Below, in pieces: positions 7,734 through 15,969 of a stretch of DNA of 64,000 nt. The stretch lies in contig NZ_BMVP01000016.1 of assembly GCF_014650775.1 (NCBI RefSeq), forward strand, positions 62,001-126,000, in the 5' to 3' direction. Position 1 is the first letter of the stretch, and each line of letters begins with the position of its first letter. The stretch is from Streptomyces cirratus. Its GTDB lineage: Bacteria > Actinomycetota > Actinomycetes > Streptomycetales > Streptomycetaceae. The notes beneath the pieces are model-generated. The model made no database searches, had not been told where the DNA came from, and was given only the letters and a program-made list of their open reading frames with translations. Both the position numbers and the translations under genes were made by a program.

Positions 7734-8954
7734 ATGACGACCGGGGACACCGCCCTCACCCCCGCGCGCCTGCGCCGCGCCCGGCTCGCGATAGCCGCCG
7801 TCTTCTGCGTCCACGGGGCGGTGACCGGCTCGTTCGCCACCCGCATCCCCTGGATCCAGGCACACGCCGGCCTCGACTCCGGCACGCTCGGCCTGGCCCT
7901 CGCCTTCCCCGCCCTCGGCGCCGCCCTCGCGATGCCGCTCGCCGGCCGGATCAGCCATCGGTTCGGGACCCGTACCGCGCTGCGCGGCCTGCTGGCCCTG
8001 TGGACCGCCTCCCTCGTCCTGCCCGGCCTCGCCCCCGGCCTGCCCGCCCTCTGCGGCGCCCTGTTCGTCTACGGCGCCACCTCCGGCATGGCCGACGTGG
8101 CGATGAACGCGCTCGGCGTGGAGACCGAGGACCGGCTCGGCCGCTCGATCATGTCCTCCCTGCACGGCATGTGGAGCGTGGGGGCACTGATCGGCTCGGC
8201 CGCCGGTACCGTCGCCGCCCACGCCGGTACCGATGCCCGGCTGCACCACCTCCTCGCCGCGCTCGCCCTGACGGCGGCCGGGTTGATCGCCGTCCGGGGG
8301 GTCCTGGACCCGCGCGGGGACGCGGAGGCCGAGGCACCCCCGCACTTCACGCTGCCGCCGAAGTCGGCGCTGCTCATCGGTGCGGTCGGGTTCTGCGCCG
8401 TCTTCGCCGAGGGCGCGGGCCTGGACTGGTCCGCCGTCTACCTGCGCGACGTGCTGCACACCGACGCGGGCCTCGCGGCCGCCTGCACCACCGCGTTCGC
8501 CCTGACCATGGCCGTCGCGCGGCTCGCCGGGGACCGGGTGGTGGACCGCTTCGGCCCGGTGCGCACCGTGCGGGCGGGCGGCGCACTGGCCACCGCGGGC
8601 GGGCTGTCGGTGGTCGCGCTCCGGCATCCGGCGGGGGCCCTGGCGGGGTTCGCCCTGCTCGGGCTCGGCATCGCGGTGGTCGTGCCGCTGGTCTTCGCGG
8701 CGGCGGCGCGCAGCGGGCCCGCTCCGGCGCAGGCCATCGCCGGGGTGGCGACGATCACGTACACCTCCGGCCTGATCGCGCCCTCGGCGATCGGGGCGGT
8801 GGCCGACGCGACGTCGCTGGTGGTGTCGTTCGGGCTCGTCACTCTCCTGGCGTTCGCCCTGGTCGCGGGGGCGGCGGTGCTGCGCCGCGGAGCGGCGGGC
8901 GAGGAGGACGGCGGGCCGTCCGATCAGGACGAACCGGCTGCTGCCCGGCCGTAG
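7734..8954 (+). CDS. Major facilitator superfamily transporter
   Basis: A 406-residue membrane protein with about twelve hydrophobic helices in two halves. Helix 1 carries GAVTGSFATRIPWIQ and the loop between helices 2 and 3 carries the GRISHRFGTRTALR version of motif A; a second copy (DRVVDRFGPVR) follows the central loop. It resembles the YbjJ/fucose-permease-like MFS group. The substrate cannot be read from the sequence. It is isolated: a repeat array lies upstream and a separately started permease downstream. Confidence 0.88.
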   Translation: MTTGDTALTPARLRRARLAIAAVFCVHGAVTGSFATRIPWIQAHAGLDSGTLGLALAFPALGAALAMPLAGRISHRFGTRTALRGLLALWTASLVLPGLAPGLPALCGALFVYGATSGMADVAMNALGVETEDRLGRSIMSSLHGMWSVGALIGSAAGTVAAHAGTDARLHHLLAALALTAAGLIAVRGVLDPRGDAEAEAPPHFTLPPKSALLIGAVGFCAVFAEGAGLDWSAVYLRDVLHTDAGLAAACTTAFALTMAVARLAGDRVVDRFGPVRTVRAGGALATAGGLSVVALRHPAGALAGFALLGLGIAVVVPLVFAAAARSGPAPAQAIAGVATITYTSGLIAPSAIGAVADATSLVVSFGLVTLLAFALVAGAAVLRRGAAGEEDGGPSDQDEPAAARP

Positions 8955-9033
8955 GATGTCCGCTGGCTCGCGCGGGTGGTCGACCGGCTGCAGCCGCTAT
9001 CGGTGACCGGCCGGCGGAACGGAAGTGGTGGAC

Positions 9034-10428
9034 ATGGGCTTCGGCGTGGGCTGGACCCTGCACGGCGACGGGCGGACCCCCGCCCCCGGCGCGGTGGTCC
9101 GGCCGGACGAGCGGCTGTCGTGGCCGCGTACCGTCGGGCTCGGCGCGCAGCACGTGGTGGCGATGTTCGGCGCGAGTTTCGTCGCGCCGGTCCTGATGGG
9201 CCTGGACCCCAACCTCGCCATCATGATGTCGGGCGTCGCGACCGTCCTCTTCCTGCTGGCGACGCGCGGCCGGGTGCCCTCGTACCTGGGCTGCTCCCTC
9301 TCGTTCGTGGGCGTCGCCGCGGCGATCCGGGCGGCCGGCGGGGACAGCGCGGTCGTCACGGGGGCCGTGTTCGTGGTCGGCGTGGCGCTGTTCCTGGCAG
9401 GTCTGGCCGTACAGCGGTTCGGGGCGCGGGTCATCCACGCGGTGATGCCGCCGGTGGTCACGGGCGCCGTAGTGATGCTGATCGGCTTCAACCTGGCTCC
9501 GGTGACGGCGTCGACGTACTGGCCGCAGGACCAGTGGACGGCTTTGCTGGTGATGGTCTTCACCGGACTGGCCGTGGTGTGCCTGCCCGGCTTCTGGTCC
9601 CGGATCGCGATCTTCCTCGGCCTGGTCTTCGGGTACGCGGTCTCCTGGGTCTTCGACCTGCTCTTCGGCAAGATCCACTCGACGGTGGGCGGCGGACCCG
9701 CGGTCGACCACTGGCGGCTCGACCTCTCCGCGGTCTCCGAGGCGGACTGGATCGGGCTGCCTTCCTTCCACGCGCCGGCCTTCGAGTGGTCGGCGATCCT
9801 CGTGGCGCTGCCGGTCGTCATCGCGCTGATCGCGGAGAACGCCGGGCACATCAAGGCCGTCGGGGAGATGACCGGCGACCCGCTCGACGACAAGCTCGGC
9901 ACCGCCATCGCGGCCGACGGCGCCGCCTCCATGCTGTCCACCGCGCTCGGCGGGCCGCCCAACACCACCTACTCCGAGAACATCGGCGTCATGGCGGCCA
10001 CCCGTGTCTACTCGACGGCCGCGTACTGGGCGGCGGCGGGCTTCGCCCTGCTGTTCGGCCTGTGCCCGAAGTTCGGGGCGGTCGTCGCCGCGATCCCCGG
10101 CGGGGTGCTCGGCGGCATCACCGTGATCCTGTACGGGATGATCGGCCTGCTCGGCGCGCAGATCTGGCTGAACGCCGGGGTGGACCTGCGCAACCCGCTG
10201 AACCTGGTACCGGCCGCCGCGGGCATCATCATCGGAGTCGGCGGCGTCAAGCTGCACGTCACCGGCACGTTCGAGCTGGGCGGCATCGCGCTCGGCACGA
10301 TCGTGGTGGTCGGCGGCTACCACGCCCTGCGGTACTTCGCCCCCGCGCACCTCAAGGAGCAGCAGCCGCTGCTCGACGCGGGCGCCTCCGGCTACGACGA
10401 CCCGGACACCCCGGACACGCGCGGTTGA
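9034..10428 (+). CDS. NCS2-family uracil/xanthine permease
   Basis: A 464-residue nucleobase:cation symporter. Diagnostic features are GLGAQHVVAMFGASFVAPV in the first helix region, PPVVTGAVVMLIGFNLAP, and the substrate-site stretch ALIAENAGHIKAVGEMTG with a conserved Glu, followed by a GGPPNTTYSENIGVMAATRV segment typical of the UraA/PbuX family. About 12-14 helices are expected. I start at the ATG at 9034, just after the purine-rich GGAAGTGG; an upstream in-frame GTG at 9025 is possible. Uracil is favoured over xanthine by overall likeness to UraA, but this is not certain. Confidence 0.92.
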   Translation: MGFGVGWTLHGDGRTPAPGAVVRPDERLSWPRTVGLGAQHVVAMFGASFVAPVLMGLDPNLAIMMSGVATVLFLLATRGRVPSYLGCSLSFVGVAAAIRAAGGDSAVVTGAVFVVGVALFLAGLAVQRFGARVIHAVMPPVVTGAVVMLIGFNLAPVTASTYWPQDQWTALLVMVFTGLAVVCLPGFWSRIAIFLGLVFGYAVSWVFDLLFGKIHSTVGGGPAVDHWRLDLSAVSEADWIGLPSFHAPAFEWSAILVALPVVIALIAENAGHIKAVGEMTGDPLDDKLGTAIAADGAASMLSTALGGPPNTTYSENIGVMAATRVYSTAAYWAAAGFALLFGLCPKFGAVVAAIPGGVLGGITVILYGMIGLLGAQIWLNAGVDLRNPLNLVPAAAGIIIGVGGVKLHVTGTFELGGIALGTIVVVGGYHALRYFAPAHLKEQQPLLDAGASGYDDPDTPDTRG

Positions 10429-10504
10429 CGGAGTTTCGCCCGAACCGGGGAAGCCCACGGCCAAGTTCCCCGATCGGGCGGTCCCGGCTGCGACGCTGCC
10501 TCCC

Positions 10505-11182
10505 ATGGAAGCGGTGCTCGCGCGGATGCGCGCCCTGGACGAGCGGTTGCCCGCGCAGGACGGTGTCGCGGTCTTCAACCGGGTCTACCTGACGGTGACG
10601 GAGGCGCTCCGGCGGCGCGTCCGGGACGGGGACTTCCCCGTCCCGCGCCGGGCCCAGACCCTGACGGTCCGCTTCGCCGAGCGCTACCTGGCGGCGGTGG
10701 AGGCGGACCGCGCCCCGGCCTGCTGGCGGCCGCTGCTCCAGTACCGCCGCCACCCCGGTGTGCACCCGCTCCAGCACGCGCTGGCCGGGATCAACGCGCA
10801 CATCGGCCACGACCTGGCTCTGGCGGTGGTCTCCACCTGCCGCCACCTGGGCTGCGAACCGGCGGCGCTGGAGGCGGACTTCGACCGGGTCGGGGACGTC
10901 CTGGTCTGTCTGGAGGAGCGCATCCGCGAGGACCTGATGCCGGGCCCCGACCTGTTGGAGGTCGCCGACCCGCTGACGCACCTGCTCGGCTCCTGGAGCC
11001 TGGACCGCGCCCGCTCGGGCGCCTGGGCGGCGGCCCGCCTGCTGTGGACGCTGCGCGGCGCCCCGGAGCTCGCCGAGGAGTTCCGCGAATCCCTCGACGC
11101 GGGCGTCGGCCTGGTCGGCCGCTGCCTGCTGACTCCGACGAACCTGCGGCCCCGTACGGCGGCCCGGGCCTTCGCCACCTGA
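10505..11182 (+). CDS. DUF5995-like protein
   Basis: A 225-residue, mostly helical soluble protein. The central GINAHIGHDLALAVV motif (about 98-112), with its two His and an Asp, is what I associate with the DUF5995 family. Those residues look as if they could bind a metal, but this is only inferred. No signal peptide or membrane helix is seen. The ATG lacks a Shine-Dalgarno sequence. It stands alone, converging on the lysine monooxygenase gene with a strong hairpin between them. Confidence 0.6.
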   Translation: MEAVLARMRALDERLPAQDGVAVFNRVYLTVTEALRRRVRDGDFPVPRRAQTLTVRFAERYLAAVEADRAPACWRPLLQYRRHPGVHPLQHALAGINAHIGHDLALAVVSTCRHLGCEPAALEADFDRVGDVLVCLEERIREDLMPGPDLLEVADPLTHLLGSWSLDRARSGAWAAARLLWTLRGAPELAEEFRESLDAGVGLVGRCLLTPTNLRPRTAARAFAT

Positions 11183-11207
11183 TCCGGCCGGCTGCCCGGG
11201 CATGAGA

Positions 11208-11249
11208 ACGGGCCGCCGCCGCGCCGGGGGAGGCGCGGGGGCGGCCCGT
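11208..11249. terminator. Bidirectional hairpin terminator
   Basis: An 18-base stem (11208-11225 with 11232-11249, one mismatch, loop GGGGGA) lies between the converging DUF5995-like and davB-like genes, 25 and 20 bases from their stops. It can serve both directions. Confidence 0.8.
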
Positions 11250-11269
11250 GATCAGGGGCCGAGGGCGGG

Positions 11270-12964
11270 TCAGTCCTCGGGGAGTTCGACCGGGGCGATC
11301 TCGTCGTAGACGTCGCCCGGGCCGGGGTTGGTGGCGTCGGTGGAGCCGCCGAGGTGGTGCATGACGCCCCAGACCGCGTTCAGCGCCGTCTGGACCGCGC
11401 CTTCGGCCCAGCCCGCCGTCCAGGAGATGTCGTCGCCCGCGAGGAAGATGCCGCGCTTGTCCTCGGGGAGGCGGTCCTGCATGAAGTGGGTGAACAGGCG
11501 GCGCTGGTAGCGGTAGTGGCCCGGCAGGTTCGCCTTGAACGCGCCCATGAAGTAGGGCTCGTTCTCCCAGGACACCGTCACCGGGTTGCCGATGATGTGG
11601 CGGCGGATGTCGACCTTGGGGTAGATCTCGCCGAGGGACTTGAGCATGACCTCCATCCGCTCGTTCGCGGACAGCGGCAGCCACTTGAGGCTGTCGTCGC
11701 ACCAGGTGTACGACAGGCAGATGACGGCCGGCTGGTCGGGGCCGTTGTCCAGCAGGTAGGTGCCGCGGGTCATCCGGTCCGTCAGCGTCATCGACATGAC
11801 GTCGCGGCCGGTCTCCTCGTCCTTGTCCAGCCAGAACGGGCGGTCCACCGGCACGAAGAGCTTCGAGCTCTCCATGTAGTGGGTGCGCTCCATCGCCGTC
11901 CAGTGGTCGATCGGGAAGAGCGTGTCGTCGCACTCGATCTTCGACAGCAGCATCCAGGACTGCGCCGTGAAGATCGCGGCCCGGTAGGTGCGGATGTCCC
12001 CGTCGGCGTCGGTGACCGTGATGCGGTTGCCGGCCGTGCGGTGCAGGCGGGTCACGGCCGGGCGCGGGGTGCCGTCGTGCAGGGAGGACAGCGAGGTGCC
12101 CTGGGCCCAGTGGACGATCTTCTCGGGCTCGCGCTCCCACAGGCGCAGCGGCAGCTGCTGCGAGCCGCCGACGATGCCGCGGTGGTGGTCGTCGGCCTCG
12201 GTGTAGACGACGCGCAGGATCTCCAGGATGGAGTTCGGGAAGTCGGTGTCCCAGCCGCCGGTGCCGAAGCCGACCTGGCCGAAGATCTCGCGCTTGCGGA
12301 AGGACTGGAAGGCCTCGGACTTGCAGAGGAAGCCGTAGAAGGTCTCGTCGTCCAGCTTCTCGACGAGCTTCGCCCAAATCTCCCGGATGCGCGGGACGTC
12401 CCGCTCGCGCATCGCCTGGTTCATGTCGGAGAAGTCGGCGCCCTCGTCCAGGCAGGCGTTCCAGGCGGCGGACACGTCGCGGTAGATCTGCGGGAGGTCC
12501 GCGATGGTCTCGGCGTAGTGCGTCTCGCCCTTGAGGTCGACGACCGTGGAGGGGGTGGACTCGGCGAGCGGGTTCGGGAAGGGCTCCGTGACCAGTCCGA
12601 CGAGGTCGATGTAGTGCTGGAGGGCTGTGGAGGACGGCGGGAAGCGCATGGCGCCCATCTCCGCCGTCAGGCCCTCGGTGCCGGCGCCCTCGAAGCCGAC
12701 GGTGCGCAGGCGGCCGCCGATCTGGTCGGCCTCGTAGACGACGGGCCGCAGGCCCATCTTCATCAGCTCGTAGGCGGAGATGATGCCGGAGAGTCCGCCG
12801 CCGATGACGGCGACCTCGGTGCCGAACTCGGTTGCCGGTATCTGGCCGAGCCCCGCCGGGTGGGCGAGGAAGTCGTCGTACGCGTACGGGAAGTCCGGAC
12901 CGAACATGGTGATCGGGGGCTGTCCGTCGCTGTGCGGGACGGCGGGGGGCACCGTGGACGTCAT
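11270..12964 (-). CDS. davB: Flavin amine oxidase, L-lysine 2-monooxygenase (DavB) type
   Basis: A 564-residue FAD enzyme. It starts with ITMFGPDFPYAYDDFLAHP, then the dinucleotide motif VAVIGGGLSGI (about 51-61) and EADQIGGRLRT. The C-terminal FAD segment is FLAGDDISWTAGWAEGAVQT. From memory it aligns closely over its whole length with Pseudomonas putida DavB, which oxidatively decarboxylates lysine to 5-aminovaleramide. Directly upstream, transcribed first, is a nitrilase matching DavA, which hydrolyses that amide. The pairing is what makes the assignment specific; by fold alone, tryptophan monooxygenase would also fit. AAGGAG lies eight bases before the ATG. Confidence 0.82.
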   Translation of the reverse strand: MTSTVPPAVPHSDGQPPITMFGPDFPYAYDDFLAHPAGLGQIPATEFGTEVAVIGGGLSGIISAYELMKMGLRPVVYEADQIGGRLRTVGFEGAGTEGLTAEMGAMRFPPSSTALQHYIDLVGLVTEPFPNPLAESTPSTVVDLKGETHYAETIADLPQIYRDVSAAWNACLDEGADFSDMNQAMRERDVPRIREIWAKLVEKLDDETFYGFLCKSEAFQSFRKREIFGQVGFGTGGWDTDFPNSILEILRVVYTEADDHHRGIVGGSQQLPLRLWEREPEKIVHWAQGTSLSSLHDGTPRPAVTRLHRTAGNRITVTDADGDIRTYRAAIFTAQSWMLLSKIECDDTLFPIDHWTAMERTHYMESSKLFVPVDRPFWLDKDEETGRDVMSMTLTDRMTRGTYLLDNGPDQPAVICLSYTWCDDSLKWLPLSANERMEVMLKSLGEIYPKVDIRRHIIGNPVTVSWENEPYFMGAFKANLPGHYRYQRRLFTHFMQDRLPEDKRGIFLAGDDISWTAGWAEGAVQTALNAVWGVMHHLGGSTDATNPGPGDVYDEIAPVELPED

Positions 12965-13029
12965 GGGGTACGGCTCCTTGCGAACGGACTGTGTGGCAGG
13001 TGGGGGTGGGCGGGGGCGGCCCGGGCAGA

Positions 13030-13830
13030 TCAGACCAGCGAGGCGTAGAGCCCCGGCCGGCGGTCGCGCAGGTACGGGTTGGTCTCTCGCGATACCCGCA
13101 GCAGCTCCGGGTCGACGTCGCCGAGGACCATCTCCTCACCGCGGCCGGCCCGGGTGCGGGTGACCCCGTCGGGGCTGGCCAGGCAGCTGAGGCCGACGAA
13201 CTCGAACTCGCCCTCGGGGCCGGTCCGGTTGACGTACGCGACGTACATCTGGTTCTCGAAGGCCCGTACCGGGACCAGTTGTTCGGCGACGAACTGGAAC
13301 GGGTGCATCTGCGCGGTCGGGACCAGGAGGAGGTCGGTCCCGGCGAGCGCGTGGGCCCGGACGTTCTCGGGGAACTCCACGTCGTAGCAGATCATGATGC
13401 CGACGCGGAGGCCGTTCAGGTCCGCCTGGACGACGGGGGCGTCGCCGGGGGTGAAGACGTCCTGTTCGAAGCAGCCGAAGAGGTGGGTCTTTCGGTAGTT
13501 CGCCAGCGCGGTCCCGTCGGGGCCGATGAGCTGCGCGGAGTTGTAGACCGCCGCACCCGCCCGCTCGGGGTAGCCGTACAGGACGGCGACACCGTGGCGG
13601 CGGGCGATCTCGCCGATGGCGACGGCGGACGGGCCGTCGGCCGCTTCGGCGAGCCCGGGGATGTCCTGGAGGTCCAGCGCGTAGCCGGTCAGGAACATCT
13701 CCGAGGTCACGAGGAGCCCGGCCCCGCCCTGTGCGGCGCGCGCTGCGGCCTCGTCGAGCCTCTTGAGGTTCTCGGCGGGGTCGCCGAGAACTCCGGAGCT
13801 CTGGAGGAGAGCGGTGCGCAGCGGGGGCAT
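13030..13830 (-). CDS. davA: Nitrilase-family amidase, 5-aminovaleramide amidohydrolase (DavA) type
   Basis: A 266-residue carbon-nitrogen hydrolase. The Glu-Lys-Cys triad is visible as TSEMFLTGY (E44), NYRKTHLFG and MICYDVEFPE. Length and motifs agree with DavA-type amidases (about 264 residues), which convert 5-aminovaleramide to 5-aminovalerate plus ammonia. It is the first gene of a two-gene unit with the lysine monooxygenase 65 bases downstream. The ATG at 13830 follows GAGGT at a good distance. No later enzymes of the pathway (DavT, DavD) lie nearby, so 5-aminovalerate must be handled elsewhere. Confidence 0.82.
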   Translation of the reverse strand: MPPLRTALLQSSGVLGDPAENLKRLDEAAARAAQGGAGLLVTSEMFLTGYALDLQDIPGLAEAADGPSAVAIGEIARRHGVAVLYGYPERAGAAVYNSAQLIGPDGTALANYRKTHLFGCFEQDVFTPGDAPVVQADLNGLRVGIMICYDVEFPENVRAHALAGTDLLLVPTAQMHPFQFVAEQLVPVRAFENQMYVAYVNRTGPEGEFEFVGLSCLASPDGVTRTRAGRGEEMVLGDVDPELLRVSRETNPYLRDRRPGLYASLV

Positions 13831-13868
13831 GGGCGTACCTCTGTGACGGGTGGGAGGGGTGTCACTAG

Positions 13869-13898
13869 ACGGTACGTTCGTCCGTTCGACCGCGACAA
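13869..13898 (-). promoter_or_regulatory. Possible davA-davB promoter
   Basis: On the minus strand, TTGTCG (13898-13893) and TACCGT (13874-13869) are 18 bases apart and 39 bases from the davA ATG. Found by eye. The 331-base divergent gap (13831-14161) otherwise holds only a tandem repeat near the opposite gene. Confidence 0.35.
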
Positions 13899-14102
13899 GA
13901 CGTCTCCGTTGCGCTCGGAGCATCGATTCGTTGCGTGTTTCGCGGCCGGTACGGAGATTCGTTGCGCCGAGCCTGCGCGGCCCGCTCCCCGTGGGCCGAC
14001 GGCGTACGTACGAGGGTACGCGGGGGCGGGCGCCGGACGGTGACGGGCCGCTGGTCAGGCGGGCATAAAGCGTCCCGCGCGGACGCTGACGACCATGGCC
14101 GT

Positions 14103-14142
14103 CCCCCGACGCCCCGACGCCCCGACGCCCCGACGCCCCGAC
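14103..14142. repeat. 8-base tandem repeat upstream of the GNAT gene
   Basis: Five consecutive copies of GCCCCGAC (the first reads CCCCCGAC) end two bases before the GAAGGA-type ribosome site of the GNAT gene. Slippage could change copy number and thus the leader. Confidence 0.85.
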
Positions 14143-14161
14143 CCGAAGGATCCCGCACTCC

Positions 14162-14908
14162 ATGCCCCCCGACTCCGGCACCCCCACCGCCACCGGCGCC
14201 CACCCGCTCGACAACCCGGTCTGGGCCGCCCTCACCGGCACCCACCGGGACTTCGCCGAGGTGGCGGGCCGCGCGGCGCGCTACCGGCCGGACGCCAACC
14301 CCTTCGCCGCCCTCGCCGACCCGGCGGACCCGCGGGCCTGGGCGGACCTGGCGTCGCTGGTCGGCCCCGGACAGGAGGTCTGGCTCACCGGCCTGCCCGT
14401 CCCGCCGGACGGGTGGCGGACGCTGCGCTCCATCCCGGGCGTGCAGCTGGACGGGGGCGGGGTACGGGCCGAGGCCGACGCCGAGGCGGTGCGGCTGGGT
14501 CCGGCGGACGTGCCCGAGATGCTGGAGCTGGTGCGCCTGACCGAGCCGGGCCCGTTCGCCGCGCGCACCGTGGAGCTGGGCACCTACCTCGGGATCCGGC
14601 GCGAGGGCCGGCTGGTCGCGATGGCCGGGGAGCGGATGCGGCCGCCGGGCTGGTCGGAGATCAGCGCGGTGTGCACCCATCCCGGCCACCGGGGCGAGGG
14701 CCTGGCCGGGCGGCTGGTCCGTGCGGTGGCCGCCGCCGTGCGAGAGCGGGGGGACGTTCCCTTCCTGCACGCGGCCGCCGCGAACACCGGCGCGATCCGG
14801 CTGTACCGGTCGATGGGGTTCACCCTGCGGCGCGAGCCGGTGTTCATCGGGCTGCGCACCCCCGGCGCCGGCCCGGACGCGGCCCCGGACGCGGAAAAGA
14901 AGGCGTAA
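14162..14908 (+). CDS. GNAT-family N-acetyltransferase
   Basis: A 248-residue protein whose C-terminal half is a FR47-type acetyltransferase. The acetyl-CoA-binding motif A is VCTHPGHRGEGLAGRLVRA (about 164-182), and AAAANTGAIRLYRSMGF (about 201-217) is motif B. The N-terminal 120 residues lack an obvious motif and may set the acceptor. The substrate is unknown. GAAGGA precedes the ATG by about 11 bases. Divergent from davA. Confidence 0.87.
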   Translation: MPPDSGTPTATGAHPLDNPVWAALTGTHRDFAEVAGRAARYRPDANPFAALADPADPRAWADLASLVGPGQEVWLTGLPVPPDGWRTLRSIPGVQLDGGGVRAEADAEAVRLGPADVPEMLELVRLTEPGPFAARTVELGTYLGIRREGRLVAMAGERMRPPGWSEISAVCTHPGHRGEGLAGRLVRAVAAAVRERGDVPFLHAAAANTGAIRLYRSMGFTLRREPVFIGLRTPGAGPDAAPDAEKKA

Positions 14909-15142
14909 CACGGGGTTCATTGAGTGCGGCCGGCCGCTCCCGTAGCGTCGGCGACGGGTTGAGTGATGAACAGGGGGGCGGCGGTGGGCACGCAATTGGC
15001 GGGCGTCCGCCCCGCCCCCCGGCCCGATGTGCGGCGGGTGTGAGCGGGAGCGCGGGGATTCCCGTAGGGGGGAAGGGGTTTCAGTGCGCGGGGAAGGGTC
15101 ACACGCGCTGGTACCGACGACTTCCCACGGAAAGGAACCGCC

Positions 15143-15445
15143 ATGTCCGACGTCTCCCGCCTGCCGGGTTCCGCCCACCACTACTGGCAGTGGCAGGCCC
15201 GTGCCGCCTGTCGGGACCTCGGCTCCAACCGGTTCTTCCACCCCGCCGGTGAGCGGGGCGAGGACCGCGAGGTACGGGACGAGGCGGCCAAGCAGGTCTG
15301 CGCCGGATGCCCGGTGCGAGCGGCCTGCCTGGAGCACGCGCTGACGACCCGCGAGCCGTTCGGGGTCTGGGGCGGCCTCACCGAGGAAGAACGCCGGGCC
15401 CTGCTTGACGACCGCACGCCGGCCCGCGTCAGGCAGTCTGCTTAG
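15143..15445 (+). CDS. WhiB-family iron-sulphur regulatory protein
   Basis: A 100-residue Wbl protein. The four cluster-binding cysteines are C23, C53, C56 and C62 (C-29-C-2-C-5-C), followed by the GVWGG turn at 74-78 and a basic C-terminal tail (RTPARVRQ). Wbl proteins bind a [4Fe-4S] cluster and usually act through the principal sigma factor, sensing redox or NO. I cannot say which Streptomyces paralogue this is. AAAGGAA lies seven bases before the ATG. It is monocistronic, with a 234-base leader region upstream. Confidence 0.95.
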   Translation: MSDVSRLPGSAHHYWQWQARAACRDLGSNRFFHPAGERGEDREVRDEAAKQVCAGCPVRAACLEHALTTREPFGVWGGLTEEERRALLDDRTPARVRQSA

Positions 15446-15503
15446 GGTCCCCCGTCCGGGCGGTCCTGGGCGCCGGGCGGCCGGGAGATCGTCCCAGCCG
15501 GGG

Positions 15504-15959
15504 CTACGCCGGGGCGCCGGAGGTGAAGCGGCGCAGCAGCGGGGAGAGGACCAGCACCGACTTGGTGCGCTCCACGAACGGCTCGCCCGCGATGCGCTCC
15601 AGGACCCGCTCGAAGTGGCGCATGTCGGAGGCGAAGATCTGGACGAGGGCGTCCGCGTCGCCGGTGACGGTCGACGCGGACACCACCTCGGGGTACCGCT
15701 CCAGACCTCGCCGGATGTCGTCCGGCGAGGTGTTGTGGCGACAGTAGATCTCGATGAAGCCCTCGGTCTCCCAGCCCATGGCGGCCGGGTCGACGCGGAC
15801 GGTGAAGCCGGTGATGGCCCCTTCCGAGCGCAGCCGGTCCACGCGCCGCTTCACGGCGGGGGCGGAGAGCCCGACCTCGGAGCCGATGTCCGCGTAGGAG
15901 CGGCGGGCGTCCTCGGCGAGGGCGTGCACGATGCGTTCGTCGAGATCGTTCAGTCGCAC
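15504..15959 (-). CDS. Lrp/AsnC-family transcriptional regulator
   Basis: A 151-residue regulator. The N-terminal winged helix-turn-helix (RLNDLDERIVHALAEDARRS, then IGSEVGLSAPAVKRRVDRL) is followed by the RAM ligand-binding domain with its GDADALVQI strand (about 102-110). I chose the GTG at 15959 because the conserved LNDLDERI start follows immediately; upstream in-frame sequence lies inside the permease gene. It begins 10 bases after the permease stop, so the two are very likely one transcript. The effector is presumably the amino acid that the permease carries. Confidence 0.93.
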   Translation of the reverse strand: MRLNDLDERIVHALAEDARRSYADIGSEVGLSAPAVKRRVDRLRSEGAITGFTVRVDPAAMGWETEGFIEIYCRHNTSPDDIRRGLERYPEVVSASTVTGDADALVQIFASDMRHFERVLERIAGEPFVERTKSVLVLSPLLRRFTSGAPA

Positions 15960-15969
15960 TGCGGGTGGA

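Noticed and set aside
11270..13830. Indole-acetamide (auxin) pathway: tryptophan monooxygenase plus amidase
   Set aside because: Both proteins look closer to DavB/DavA; the amidase is a nitrilase-fold enzyme, not an amidase-signature IaaH. Kept only as an alternative.
14926..14937. GCGGCCGGCCGC palindrome after the GNAT gene as a regulatory operator
   Set aside because: A short all-GC palindrome is expected by chance in such DNA; at most a weak terminator.
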